Source of the DNA: Rhizorhapis sp. SPR117
Lineage (GTDB): Bacteria; Pseudomonadota; Alphaproteobacteria; Sphingomonadales; Sphingomonadaceae
Reading direction: 5' to 3'
Length of the DNA: 55,339 bases
Assembly (NCBI RefSeq): GCF_021742065.1
Contig: NZ_JAKKIE010000028.1
Location: forward strand, 1-55,339
Shown: in pieces, positions 1 to 8,347 of the stretch
Numbering within the stretch: position 1 is the stretch's first letter
Layout of the letters: each line of letters begins with the position of its first letter
Program-made: the position numbers and the translations under genes
The notes under the pieces: model-generated
What the model was told of the DNA's origin: nothing
Database searches by the model: none
What the model saw: only the letters and a program-made list of their open reading frames with translations

Positions 1-60
1 ACTATTCCCCGAGGCAACGGCTGAAGCCTCTTCCCGACTGAAGTCGGGGGGTTTCCTCCA
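1..60 (+). mobile_element. possible right end of an IS200/IS605-type element (omega-RNA 3' end)
   Basis: Two hairpins lie next to each other. The first has arms GAGGC (11-15) and GCCTC (26-30). The second has arms CCCGAC (33-38) and GTCGGG (43-48) with a TGAA loop, followed by GGGTTTCC. This GAAGCC-hairpin-GGTTTC layout resembles the right end of IS200/IS605 and TnpB elements, where it also forms the 3' end of the guide (omega) RNA. A tnpB gene would lie left of base 1, outside the window. The resemblance is from memory of family ends. A plain terminator hairpin is the alternative. Confidence 0.35.
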
Positions 61-273
61 AAAAGCGGGACACTAAACGAACCTCCGGCGAGTAGCAGAT
101 ATATAGGGGCGAGAGCGCGGACTGCGATACCTAACGTTAATATCGGTTCTCCAGTCCTCCTTAACGGAGCAGGGCCCGGCATTTACTCTGACGGCAACGG
201 CGACGTTTATACGCAAGCCGGACTTCATGGTGTCATAAACACTCGAACAGGTGAGTTTAGCCCGACTAACTGA
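25..273 (+). pseudogene. 3' fragment of an unrecognised protein, 5' part missing
   Basis: One frame stays open from just after a TGA at 22-24 to a TGA at 271-273 (82 codons) but has no ATG start. Its second half reads like real protein: a glycine- and asparagine-rich segment with GIYSDGNGDVYTQAG, ending NTRTGEFSPTN. The first codons run through the hairpin sequence at 1-60, so the natural gene was probably cut there, perhaps by insertion of the element whose end is seen. Codons such as AGA, ATA and CTA are more frequent than in neighbouring genes, suggesting transfer. I do not recognise the family. It could also be a chance open frame. Confidence 0.4.
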
Positions 274-307
274 GGTCAACGTCGGCGGCGAGGGGGAGTG
301 CAGTGAC

Positions 308-718
308 ATGGTGCCAGCGACAAAAAGATTGACCACTTTGCTCGTTGTCGGCGGGCTGTTGGTAGGTACTATGGTCGGCTGGGGAATTTCCAAAATTCCC
401 GAGGGCTCCGCCGAACCTGTCCCATCTTCAGCCGTGGAACCGGCGCCACAGGCTGATAGCGCTGTCTCAACGCGCTGGATGCTGACTTATAACGGAGCGA
501 TTGTCATTGGAGAAAAATTCGAGACTGAAGCTGAATGTGAGAAAGGGCGCCACCACTATATAGACACCATAGTCGTCCGGGTGAGGACACAGATGGAACA
601 CCGTTGGGGAAGGGGATACACGGGGCTCGAATACCCATACTTTCGAGCGGATATGACTCAGGGTGAGGCAGCAATCAGAGAAGCAGAAGCAACATACTGC
701 AGTTCTTATTCTCTTTAG
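308..718 (+). CDS. membrane-anchored hypothetical protein
   Basis: A 136-residue protein starts at the ATG at 308, preceded by a purine-rich GAGGGGGAG. An upstream GTG at 251 in frame is less likely because it lies inside the preceding frame. Residues about 7-27 form one hydrophobic segment after a lysine/arginine pair, so the rest should be periplasmic. A proline/alanine-rich linker follows, then a small C-terminal domain starting near STRWMLTYNG with a FETEAECEKG motif and a second cysteine near the end (ATYC), which could form a disulfide. I do not recognise a family and assign no function. It sits in the accessory left edge, 35 bases after the gene fragment at 25-273. Confidence 0.6.
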   Translation: MVPATKRLTTLLVVGGLLVGTMVGWGISKIPEGSAEPVPSSAVEPAPQADSAVSTRWMLTYNGAIVIGEKFETEAECEKGRHHYIDTIVVRVRTQMEHRWGRGYTGLEYPYFRADMTQGEAAIREAEATYCSSYSL

Positions 719-1179
719 ACTGCAGTCGAGTTCAACCATCCCGCACAAGAACTTCGCAGATGTCATGCCCAGGGGTGTGGCCTAATATCTGAGCACGGGA
801 ATCCAGCCATCCGTGACTGGGCCGTCGAACAAAATCGCAAAAATTCCGAAAAATTCCGCGAGCTATCATCAAGCCCCCCACCCCCTGTCGTGAAATCAAA
901 TCCCCCCTATGGGGTCTCCCTGGGGAAAATAATCCTTTTTCGTGTCGCTCTCCGAGACTGCATTCGCCAGCACAGTAGTCGGTTGCTTAAGGCTGGTTCG
1001 ACACGGATGGAATACGCCCAGCATCAACTTGGCGACGGTATCGCCGGGCTCCACGGGCTCTCGTTCAGGCAGGGAGCGGCCAGCAAGCCGAATCTCGACG
1101 ACCTGATTGCTATCTGATTGCTAGATGGCCTTGATCGAGCCGCAAGCGTAGCGGGCTTATATGTAAGTTATTGAATTTA
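719..1179. other. gene-poor stretch beside tRNA-Lys, no confident gene
   Basis: No convincing gene lies here. On the plus strand a 75-codon frame runs 890-1117. On the minus strand another frame is open from 1120 to a stop at 896, and its translation (for example VVEIRLAGRSLPERE) reads more like protein but has no good start. One of them may be a decayed fragment. The stretch lies directly downstream of the 3' end of the minus-strand tRNA-Lys, a typical integration site. I saw neither an integrase gene nor a second copy of the tRNA 3' end. Confidence 0.4.
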
Positions 1180-1255
1180 TGGTGAGCCCTGCTGGATTCG
1201 AACCAGCGACCTACTGATTAAAAGTCAGTTGCTCTACCGACTGAGCTAAGGGCCC
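1180..1255 (-). tRNA. tRNA-Lys (anticodon TTT)
   Basis: Read on the minus strand this is a complete cloverleaf of 76 bases including an encoded CCA. The acceptor stem pairs GGGCCCT with AGGGCTC (one G-U pair). The D arm is GCTC/GAGC, the anticodon loop carries TTT between CTGA and TCAG, and the T arm contains GTTCGAATC. It decodes AAA and AAG. Its 3' end faces the accessory-looking left part of the window. Confidence 0.95.
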
Positions 1256-1300
1256 CCTGCGGTTGCCTGGATGGTCCGGACAGCGGGTGAGGCGCTTCAC

Positions 1301-1810
1301 CTAGTCAGGCTTTCCTCTGCGGTCAACTGGCTTTGGCTTTTTTAACCGCGCATGCAGGTGACGGGGTGTCAATCCGGTTACCGGATCGCGCCATTGTGCG
1401 GTGATCTGAACCATGGGAGCGAGCACGAATGTGCGTTCACGAAAGCTACGGTGAGGGATGGTAAGATGCTTGTCTGCGTATATGCCGCCGGACCAGAATA
1501 TAATATCAAGGTCAAGTGTCCGCGCACCCCAACGTCGCCCGGTGCGTCGCCCGAAATAGCGTTCAAGGCGCTTGAGGAAGCTCAGAAGTTCAATCGGGCA
1601 CATACTGGTTTCAATGAGGGCGACCGCATTTGCGAAAGTGCGGCGCGAGGGGCCGATTGGAGGCGTCATGATGATCGAGGATACGCTGCGTAATTTCAGA
1701 TCCTGATCGTTCAGCCTGTCCAGCGCGGCCATGATCACGCCACGCGGCCCTCCATGTCGGAAATGAGGCCGGTTGGATCCGAGCGCGATGACATACTGGT
1801 TTGCGGGCAT
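1301..1810 (-). CDS. folK: 2-amino-4-hydroxy-6-hydroxymethyldihydropteridine pyrophosphokinase
   Basis: This 169-residue cytosolic enzyme transfers pyrophosphate from ATP to 6-hydroxymethyl-7,8-dihydropterin, the step before dihydropteroate synthase in folate synthesis. The N-terminus has the family's ALGSN motif. The middle has the ATP- and metal-binding stretch around GARTLDLDIIFW, followed by IPHRSFRERTFVLAPM. Length fits the family. The gene stands alone between tRNA-Lys and the divergent nfeD gene. The ATG at 1810 is the natural start because the ALGSN motif follows within 12 residues. Confidence 0.95.
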   Translation of the reverse strand: MPANQYVIALGSNRPHFRHGGPRGVIMAALDRLNDQDLKLRSVSSIIMTPPIGPSRRTFANAVALIETSMCPIELLSFLKRLERYFGRRTGRRWGARTLDLDIIFWSGGIYADKHLTIPHRSFRERTFVLAPMVQITAQWRDPVTGLTPRHLHARLKKPKPVDRRGKPD

Positions 1811-2010
1811 TCAATTCGACCTATCGCTAGCCTGGACCGAAGGAAAGCTCCATTTGGGACATGCGGGGGCGTCCCGCTCGGTTTTCGCATGAAATCATGT
1901 TAAACTAGCCTGACGGTTGCCGGAATTAAGAGCAAGCCGTTGGTTTGATGCATGTCATCACCGAGCAAACTATGCCGTGACGAACATTTTCGTGGCAAAA
2001 GGCTGGAACG

Positions 2011-3393
2011 ATGCAGAAAGCGTTAGCAACATGTGCCGCGTGGGGAAGGGAAGCCCCATTCTGGCGTGCTGCGGCCCTGCTGTTGCTGGGAATGGCGTTG
2101 TTGGGCGCCCAACCGCGTCCCCCCGCTGTCGTGCTCAATCTGGATGGAGCGATTGGCCCTGCAACGGCCACCTATGTGTCCAGAGGTCTGGATAAAGCCG
2201 CCGAAAAAAACGCGCCGCTGGTCGTCTTGCGGATCGATACGCCCGGGGGCCTCGATACATCGATGCGGACGATCATCCGGGATATTCTGGCTTCTCCGAT
2301 CCCGGTCGCAACCTTTGTCAGTCCCAGTGGCGCGCGGGCGGCAAGTGCAGGTACATTTCTCCTGTACGCAAGCCATATCGCGGCGATGGCGCCCGGAACT
2401 AATGTCGGAGCCGCGACACCCGTACAAATCGGGGGATTGCCGATAGGGGACGGCGATGAAGAGAAAAAGAAGGACGCGGCCAAATCAGGTGACGCCATGA
2501 CGGCAAAGGTGACCAACGATGCCGTCGCCTATATCCGATCGCTCGCCGAAATGCGTGGACGCAATGCCGATTGGGGAGAAAAGGCTGTCCGCGAGGCCGC
2601 AAGTCTGTCGGCTAGCGCCGCCCTGAAGGCAGGCGTCATCGACCTGGAAGCGAGAACAGTCACCGAATTGCTTGATAAGGCAGATGGTCGACAAGTGCAC
2701 GTGGGAGGCCGCAAGCTGACGCTCCACACGCGCGGTCTGAGCATCGAACAGATCGAACCTGATTGGCGCACCACTTTGCTTAGCGCAATCACCAATCCCA
2801 ATGTTGCCGTCATTTTGATGATGGTGGGACTATATGGTCTGATTTTCGAATTCATCAATCCAGGGTCGTTATATCCCGGAACGATCGGCGCGATATGTTT
2901 GCTGCTGGGATTTTATGCCTTCGCGGCGTTGCCGGTCAATTATGCGGGCATGGCGCTGATGGTTCTGGGCATCGGCTTGATGATTGCTGAGCATTTTACG
3001 CCATCTTTCGGGATATTGGGCCTGGGCGGAGTCGTGGCTTTCGTTCTGGGCGCGGCCATATTGATCGATACTGACGTTCCGGAATTTCAGATCGCCTGGC
3101 CAGTGATTGGCACACTTGCCGCTACAAGTCTGGTTTTCGTGCTGGCTATCGGCCGGCTTGCGTTTTTCGCTCACCACCGACCGGTAGTGAGTGGACGGGA
3201 GGAGATGATCGGCAGGAACGGTATCGTACAGGACTGGAGCGGCGATCAGGGCCATGTCTTCGCGCATGGCGAACGGTGGAACGCGGCCAGCGCCGCTCCG
3301 TTGCACGTTGGAGAGCATGTTCGGATTCTGGCGCTTGACGGCCTTACACTGCGCGTCGCGCCCGCTCCACCCCCGCAAGCCGAAGGAGAATAG
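2011..3393 (+). CDS. NfeD1b-type membrane serine protease (ClpP-class)
   Basis: A 460-residue membrane protease partner of slipin. A signal or anchor segment (about residues 18-33) is followed by a ClpP/SppA-like domain. The sequence ASAG with candidate nucleophile Ser112 and a lysine in TAKVTND (Lys166) match the Ser/Lys dyad known from the Pyrococcus stomatin-partner protease. Four to five hydrophobic segments follow (about 260-390), then a soluble NfeD/OB-fold domain. The archaeal relative cleaves the hydrophobic tail of its stomatin partner, so a role in membrane protein quality control is inferred. The slipin gene starts 4 bases after the stop, an operon arrangement conserved widely in bacteria and archaea. 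Confidence 0.9.
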   Translation: MQKALATCAAWGREAPFWRAAALLLLGMALLGAQPRPPAVVLNLDGAIGPATATYVSRGLDKAAEKNAPLVVLRIDTPGGLDTSMRTIIRDILASPIPVATFVSPSGARAASAGTFLLYASHIAAMAPGTNVGAATPVQIGGLPIGDGDEEKKKDAAKSGDAMTAKVTNDAVAYIRSLAEMRGRNADWGEKAVREAASLSASAALKAGVIDLEARTVTELLDKADGRQVHVGGRKLTLHTRGLSIEQIEPDWRTTLLSAITNPNVAVILMMVGLYGLIFEFINPGSLYPGTIGAICLLLGFYAFAALPVNYAGMALMVLGIGLMIAEHFTPSFGILGLGGVVAFVLGAAILIDTDVPEFQIAWPVIGTLAATSLVFVLAIGRLAFFAHHRPVVSGREEMIGRNGIVQDWSGDQGHVFAHGERWNAASAAPLHVGEHVRILALDGLTLRVAPAPPPQAEGE

Positions 3394-3397
3394 CATC

Positions 3398-4162
3398 ATG
3401 TATACCCAACTTGCATATTACATTCCGGCAGCCATCCTTTTGCTGATTTTTCTGTCGGCGGCGATAAAGATATTGCGGGAATATGAGCGGGGCGTGGTTT
3501 TCACGCTGGGTCGCTTTACAGGAATCAAGGGACCGGGACTTATCATTCTGATCCCCTTTGTGCAGCAGATGGTCCGCGTTGACCTGCGCACCCTGGTTCT
3601 CGACGTGCCGACACAGGACGTCATCAGCCACGACAACGTTTCTGTGCAGGTGAACGCCGTCATTTATTTTCGTGTCATGGACCCCGAAAAGGCCATCATT
3701 CAGGTCGAAGATTTCATGCAGGCGACAAGCCAGCTTGCGCAGACAACATTGCGGTCCGTTCTGGGTAAGCATGAACTGGATGAAATGCTGGCCGAGCGAG
3801 ACAAGCTTAACCGGGATATTCAGGAGATACTGGATGTCCAGACCGACAGTTGGGGAATCAAGGTCGCCAATGTCGAGATCAAGCATGTCGATATCAATGA
3901 AACCATGATCCGCGCCATCGCTCGTCAGGCCGAGGCGGAACGCGAGCGCCGCGCCAAGATCATCAATGCCGAAGGCGAAGAACAGGCTGCGCAAAAGCTG
4001 TTGGAGGCCGCTCAGATTCTGAGCCGACAACCCGAAGCCATGCAATTGCGTTTCTTGAGTTCACTCAACATCATCGCGGGCGAGAAAAACTCGACCATCG
4101 TGTTCCCATTCCCGCTGGAGTTCGGGAGTTTGCTAAAGGGTGTTCATGTGGGGAAGGAGTGA
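3398..4162 (+). CDS. slipin family SPFH/stomatin membrane protein
   Basis: A 254-residue protein begins at the ATG at 3398, preceded by GAAGGAG. A longer upstream frame exists but overlaps nfeD. An N-terminal membrane segment (about residues 7-24) leads into the SPFH/band-7 domain, which opens with [13 protein letters not shown] and continues with [15 protein letters not shown] charged helical stretch rich in [10 protein letters not shown] follows, typical of slipins and likely to mediate oligomer formation. It is the expected partner and possible substrate or scaffold of the protease encoded immediately upstream. The protein should form oligomeric membrane platforms. Its precise role in this organism is not visible from sequence. 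Confidence 0.93.
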   Translation: MYTQLAYYIPAAILLLIFLSAAIKILREYERGVVFTLGRFTGIKGPGLIILIPFVQQMVRVDLRTLVLDVPTQDVISHDNVSVQVNAVIYFRVMDPEKAIIQVEDFMQATSQLAQTTLRSVLGKHELDEMLAERDKLNRDIQEILDVQTDSWGIKVANVEIKHVDINETMIRAIARQAEAERERRAKIINAEGEEQAAQKLLEAAQILSRQPEAMQLRFLSSLNIIAGEKNSTIVFPFPLEFGSLLKGVHVGKE

Positions 4163-4173
4163 GCAGAAGGCGT

Positions 4174-5394
4174 TTATGCTGCCTGCTGCAACTGCAATTC
4201 CATCCTGCCCCAGATTTCAACCAGTGCCGCCGTCAAATCGCGCATCATCGCTTCGTCATGCGTTGGGCCGGGCGTGAAACGCAGCCTTTCAGTGCCGCGT
4301 GGCACGGTGGGGAAATTGATCGGCTGTACATAGACGCCATATTCGGCGAGCAGGATATCGCTGATCCGCTTTGCCTTCACCGGGTCGCCGACCATCAGCG
4401 GAACGATATGTGTCGTCGATGGCATAACTGGAAGGCCCGCCCCCGCAAACATATCCTTGAGCGTCTGGGCCGCCTCCTGCTGCCCTTCACGCTCCATGCT
4501 GGATGCCTTCAAATGCCGCACGCTGGCAAGCGCGCCAGCGACCAGCACCGGCGACAGGCTGGTCGTAAAGATGAAACCGGGGGCGTAGGAACGGATGACG
4601 TCTATGATCACCTTGTCTGTGGCAATATAGCCGCCCATCACACCGAATGCCTTGCCCAGCGTACCTTCGATAATGGTTATGCGATGAGCAACCTCGTCGC
4701 GGTCGGAAATGCCGCCGCCGCGCTGGCCGTACATACCCACCGCATGAACTTCGTCCAGATAGGTGAGCGCATTGAATTCATCGGCCAGATCGCACAGTTC
4801 CGCGATAGGCGCGACATCGCCATCCATCGAATAGACGGATTCAAAGGCGATCAGCTTGGGCGCTTCGGGATCGGCCGCTTCCAGCAATTCGCGCAAATGC
4901 GCAATGTCATTGTGCCGGAACACCTGCTTTTCGCAGCCTGAATTACGAATGCCGGCGATCATTGACGCATGGTTCAGCGCGTCGGAAAAGATAATGCAGC
5001 CGGGCAGTATTTTTGCCAGCGTCGAAAGGGTGGCGTCGTTTGAGACATAGCCGCTGGTGAACAGCAGAGCGTCTTTCTTGCCGTGCAAGTCGGCAAGCTC
5101 AGCCTCCAGATCGACATGATAATGTGTATTTCCGCCAATATTGCGCGTGCCGCCGGAACCTGCACCCACATCATGAAGCGCTTCCTCCATCGCGGTCACG
5201 ACCTTGGGATGTTGCCCCATGGCGAGGTAATCGTTGGAGCACCAGACAGTGATCGGCTTTGGGCCATTATGTCCGGCAAAGCAGCGCGCATTGGGATAGG
5301 AACCTTTATTCCGCAATATATCGATGAATACACGATAGCGGCCTTCGCCATGAAGCCGCTCAATCGCCTGCGAAAATATATGCTGATAGTTCAC
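4174..5394 (-). CDS. hemA: 5-aminolevulinate synthase (C4 pathway)
   Basis: A 406-residue pyridoxal-phosphate enzyme that condenses glycine with succinyl-CoA to 5-aminolevulinate, the first step of tetrapyrrole synthesis in alphaproteobacteria. The sequence opens with [20 protein letters not shown], typical of the family. It contains the glycine-rich [10 protein letters not shown] segment, the cofactor aspartate region [13 protein letters not shown], and the PLP lysine in [13 protein letters not shown]. Length matches the family. The gene is single, converging with the nfeD-slipin operon 11 bases away. The use of the C4 route itself supports an alphaproteobacterial origin. Confidence 0.97.
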   Translation of the reverse strand: MNYQHIFSQAIERLHGEGRYRVFIDILRNKGSYPNARCFAGHNGPKPITVWCSNDYLAMGQHPKVVTAMEEALHDVGAGSGGTRNIGGNTHYHVDLEAELADLHGKKDALLFTSGYVSNDATLSTLAKILPGCIIFSDALNHASMIAGIRNSGCEKQVFRHNDIAHLRELLEAADPEAPKLIAFESVYSMDGDVAPIAELCDLADEFNALTYLDEVHAVGMYGQRGGGISDRDEVAHRITIIEGTLGKAFGVMGGYIATDKVIIDVIRSYAPGFIFTTSLSPVLVAGALASVRHLKASSMEREGQQEAAQTLKDMFAGAGLPVMPSTTHIVPLMVGDPVKAKRISDILLAEYGVYVQPINFPTVPRGTERLRFTPGPTHDEAMMRDLTAALVEIWGRMELQLQQAA

Positions 5395-5573
5395 TTAATA
5401 TCCTGCCCGCACGTTTGCCCGTTCGTATCATGCGCCAATACCTGCTGAAAGATTGTTTTTCCAGCAAGAACCGTTCGCAATAAACAGATAATGCGCAACC
5501 ACGCCATTAGCGGAAGGCGCAAGCCATGTGCCAATCATGAAAATTTAACAGCCTGATAGAGAGCCTTGCGAGC

Positions 5574-6374
5574 CTACAGCCCTTTAATTTCCGTCAGGTT
5601 GAATGCCGCCAGCGCAGGGGCCAATGCCTGGATATCGGGCCCCAGTCGGGTAAAGACGGCAGTTCCTTCGACTGGGTGGTCAGGCCATGTCTGTCCCTGA
5701 GTAAGATACGCGATCCGACGCGCAATGCCGTCGCCGCCATGCATGAATGTCAAAGGACGAGGACTTGCGGCGGCAAGTTCCGCTTCGACCAGTGGGAAAT
5801 GCGTGCAGGCGAGCACGACAATGTCCATACGGTCACCGCCTTCCTGCTCCAGCAACCCGGCCAATGCCCGTGACGCTATATCGGGGTCGAGCGGTTCGCC
5901 CCGTAGCTTGGCCTCCGCCAGATCCACGAGTTCGGAGCTGCCATGGCGCAATACGGTGCAATCGGCGCCAAATTCCTGCGCCAGTCGATCGACATAGGGC
6001 TGGCGCACAGTCGCCTGTGTGCCCAGCACGCCGATTACACGGCTTTTGGACCCCAGCGCAGCAGGCTTCACGGCCGGAACCGTGCCGACGACGGGGATGT
6101 CCAGCGCGGCGCGTATAACGGATAAAGCGATGGTCGATGCGGTATTGCAGGCAATGACCGCAAGGCGGGGCCGGTATCGTTCCACCAAGCGCCCCAGCAA
6201 TGCTGGAACCCGCGCGGCGATTTCCGCTTCGGTCTTTGTGCCATAGGGATAGAATGCGGAATCGGCGACATAAACTACGGGTGCATTCGGCAGCAACGAT
6301 AGGGTGGGAGCCAGAATCGACAGTCCGCCGACACCGGAATCAAAAAAGAGCAGGGGTGCGATTCCAGGAGTCAT
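5574..6374 (-). CDS. murI: glutamate racemase
   Basis: A 266-residue cofactor-independent racemase that makes D-glutamate for peptidoglycan. Both catalytic cysteines are visible: one in AVIACNTASTIA and one in VLACTHFPLVE. The N-terminal substrate motif is FFDSGVGGLSIL. Length and motif order are standard. The gene is divergent from plsY, with 168 bases between them that contain an inverted repeat. The 179 bases between it and hemA show no gene and no clear terminator. Confidence 0.96.
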   Translation of the reverse strand: MTPGIAPLLFFDSGVGGLSILAPTLSLLPNAPVVYVADSAFYPYGTKTEAEIAARVPALLGRLVERYRPRLAVIACNTASTIALSVIRAALDIPVVGTVPAVKPAALGSKSRVIGVLGTQATVRQPYVDRLAQEFGADCTVLRHGSSELVDLAEAKLRGEPLDPDIASRALAGLLEQEGGDRMDIVVLACTHFPLVEAELAAASPRPLTFMHGGDGIARRIAYLTQGQTWPDHPVEGTAVFTRLGPDIQALAPALAAFNLTEIKGL

Positions 6375-6467
6375 CTAAGTCCGATATGTTGTTGTCTGCG
6401 TGACGGTCTTTTAATGATCCCGTCGCGCTTGTCGAAGGATATTCCTGCCATCTTGCTGTCCTGCACT

Positions 6468-6495
6468 CATTGCCGTCCTTCCCATTGCGGCAATG
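6468..6495. promoter_or_regulatory. inverted repeat in the murI-plsY divergent region
   Basis: CATTGCCG (6468-6475) and CGGCAATG (6488-6495) form a perfect 8-base inverted repeat around a 12-base spacer, with CTGCA and CAG extending the symmetry. It lies 48 bases before the plsY start, between divergent genes, so it could be an operator or an attenuating stem. No T-run follows, which speaks against an intrinsic terminator. Confidence 0.3.
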
Positions 6496-6542
6496 CAGTA
6501 AGGGTCTATAGTTATTTGGGCAGAGGGTGAGAGTGGGATTTA

Positions 6543-7136
6543 ATGGATATTATATGGCTCCCGGCGACGGTGCTTGTGCTGGGCTATCTGCTTGGTTCGA
6601 TTCCTTTCGGTCTGTTGCTGACCAAGGCGGCAGGCGGGGGTGATTTACGTTCGATCGGGTCGGGCAATATCGGCGCTACCAATGTGCTTCGCACAGGAAA
6701 AAAAGGGATAGCTGCGGCAACCCTGCTGTTCGACATCGGCAAGGGCGTGGCCGCAGTGCTCGTTGGCGCGATCTTGATGGATGGCGGCGGGGTTCTGGGC
6801 GGCGCTGGCGCATTTTTTGGCCATTGTTATCCTGTGTGGCTTAATTTCAGGGGAGGGAAGGGCGTTGCAACCTATCTGGGCATAGCCTTGGCCCTGCACT
6901 GGCCCTGTGGTCTCATTTTCGCGGTTGTATGGATATTGGCGTTCCTCCTGCTGCGCTATTCTTCGGTAGGGGGTATGCTCGCCGCCATTTCAGTCCCGGT
7001 AAGCGCGGCAGCTTTTGGCCGTTTCGAACTTGTTCCACTTTTCCTGGCCCTCACGCTGCTTGTATTGTGGAAACATCGTGGAAATATCATGCGGCTTCTT
7101 GCCGGCACTGAACCCAAGGTGGGCCGAACACATTGA
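6543..7136 (+). CDS. plsY: acyl-phosphate:glycerol-3-phosphate acyltransferase
   Basis: A 197-residue polytopic membrane enzyme that transfers the acyl group from acyl-phosphate to glycerol-3-phosphate, starting phospholipid synthesis. The first motif GSIPFGLLLTKAAGGGDLRSIGSGNIGATNV contains the signature SGNIGATNVLR. The second, GGKGVATYLG, follows HCYPVWLNFRGG. Five or so hydrophobic segments are visible. The stop overlaps the TTG start of dprA (TTGA), so the two genes are translationally coupled. The plsY-dprA-topA order is common in related genomes. Confidence 0.96.
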   Translation: MDIIWLPATVLVLGYLLGSIPFGLLLTKAAGGGDLRSIGSGNIGATNVLRTGKKGIAAATLLFDIGKGVAAVLVGAILMDGGGVLGGAGAFFGHCYPVWLNFRGGKGVATYLGIALALHWPCGLIFAVVWILAFLLLRYSSVGGMLAAISVPVSAAAFGRFELVPLFLALTLLVLWKHRGNIMRLLAGTEPKVGRTH

Positions 7137-8233
7137 GAATAGATAATTTCGGGGCGCAGGATCAGCTCGCTCGCCTGCAACTCATTCGTTCAGCCAATAT
7201 CGGGCCGGTCACCTATTTTCATCTCATTGCCCGCTATGGCACAGCGGAGGCGGCGTTGCGCGCCATTCCCGGCCTTGCTGCGCGTGGCGGCGGACGTGCG
7301 CCGCGCCTCGCTGACCTTGCCACGATAGAGAGGGAGGTCGAACGCGTGCAGGCGCTCGGTGCGCGCTATCTGTTTGTCGGGCAGCCTCATTATCCGCATT
7401 TGCTGGCTGAAATAGAAAACGCGCCACCCGTGTTGATGTATCGAGGGCACCTTGGCCTGCTCGATCGACCAATGATCGCGATGGTTGGCGCGCGGAATGC
7501 GTCGGCGGCCGCCTGCCGCTTTGCGCGAGGCTTGGCCCGTGATTTGGGTCGTTCAGGGGCAAGTATTGTGTCAGGCCTTGCTCGCGGCATCGATACTGCG
7601 GCGCATGCGGGATCGCTGGAAAGCGGTACGATTGCAGTCATTGCGAGCGGCATAGACATTGTCTTTCCGCCGGAGAATGCGGCGCTTCAGGAAAAGATAG
7701 CTCAGGAAGGACTGTTGCTGGCCGAACAGCCGCCGGGTACGGAGCCGCGTGCACGGCATTTCCCTTATCGCAACCGCATCATTGCCGGACTGGCCGCCGG
7801 GACGGTAGTTATGGAGGCTGCCCCCCGGTCAGGTTCATTGATTACAGCACGGCTTGCAGCGGAAGCGGGCAGGGAGGTGATGGCCGTGCCAGGATCTCCG
7901 CTTGATCCGCGAGCACAAGGTTGCAATGGCCTGATCCGTGAAGGCGCAACGCTGATTCAGAGCGCTGCCGATGTCATGGAATCGGTGGGTCCCATGGACG
8001 CGCGGTTCGTTCGACAGCACAATACACCTTTCGCCCATGAGCCGGTTTCCGTCGATGTGAACGAAAGGGAGCGGCAGGGCATCGTACGCCTGCTCAGTCT
8101 GACGCCAACGCCGGTCGATGAACTTATCCGCCAGTCAGGATCGCCACCTGCTATCGTTCAGACAGTGCTGCTCGAACTGGAACTTGCGGGGCGTCTGGAA
8201 CGACACGCAGGCGGCAAAGTTTCACTGGTCTGA
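7133..8233 (+). CDS. dprA: DNA-processing protein DprA
   Basis: A 366-residue DNA-binding protein that loads RecA onto incoming single-stranded DNA during natural transformation and is present in many bacteria not known to be transformable. A helical N-terminal domain precedes the Rossmann-like DprA core. The core carries MVGARNAS, SGLARGIDTAAHAG, the FPYRNRIIAGL segment and APRSGSLITARLA. The last 70 residues form a winged-helix-like domain (VDELIRQSGSPPAIVQTVLLELELAG). The TTG start at 7133 is inferred from the four-base overlap with plsY and the family length. It is followed by topA 114 bases later. Confidence 0.95.
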   Translation: MRIDNFGAQDQLARLQLIRSANIGPVTYFHLIARYGTAEAALRAIPGLAARGGGRAPRLADLATIEREVERVQALGARYLFVGQPHYPHLLAEIENAPPVLMYRGHLGLLDRPMIAMVGARNASAAACRFARGLARDLGRSGASIVSGLARGIDTAAHAGSLESGTIAVIASGIDIVFPPENAALQEKIAQEGLLLAEQPPGTEPRARHFPYRNRIIAGLAAGTVVMEAAPRSGSLITARLAAEAGREVMAVPGSPLDPRAQGCNGLIREGATLIQSAADVMESVGPMDARFVRQHNTPFAHEPVSVDVNERERQGIVRLLSLTPTPVDELIRQSGSPPAIVQTVLLELELAGRLERHAGGKVSLV

Positions 8234-8347
8234 CGCTCTCCACTTGCTCGGACCCTATGGATGCGCCTATCCAGCGCCCTCTTGACGGCGGGGGTGGTTC
8301 ATCGCCAGCCTCGTGCGTGTACGCGTAAGACCGGGAAAACTGAACAC

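Noticed and set aside
73..393. 106-codon minus-strand open frame at the left edge
   Set aside because: It is serine/threonine/proline-rich without any motif, overlaps the gene fragment and start of the hypothetical gene, and looks like an antisense shadow.
4159..4941. 260-codon plus-strand frame over hemA
   Set aside because: Antisense to a clear 5-aminolevulinate synthase gene.
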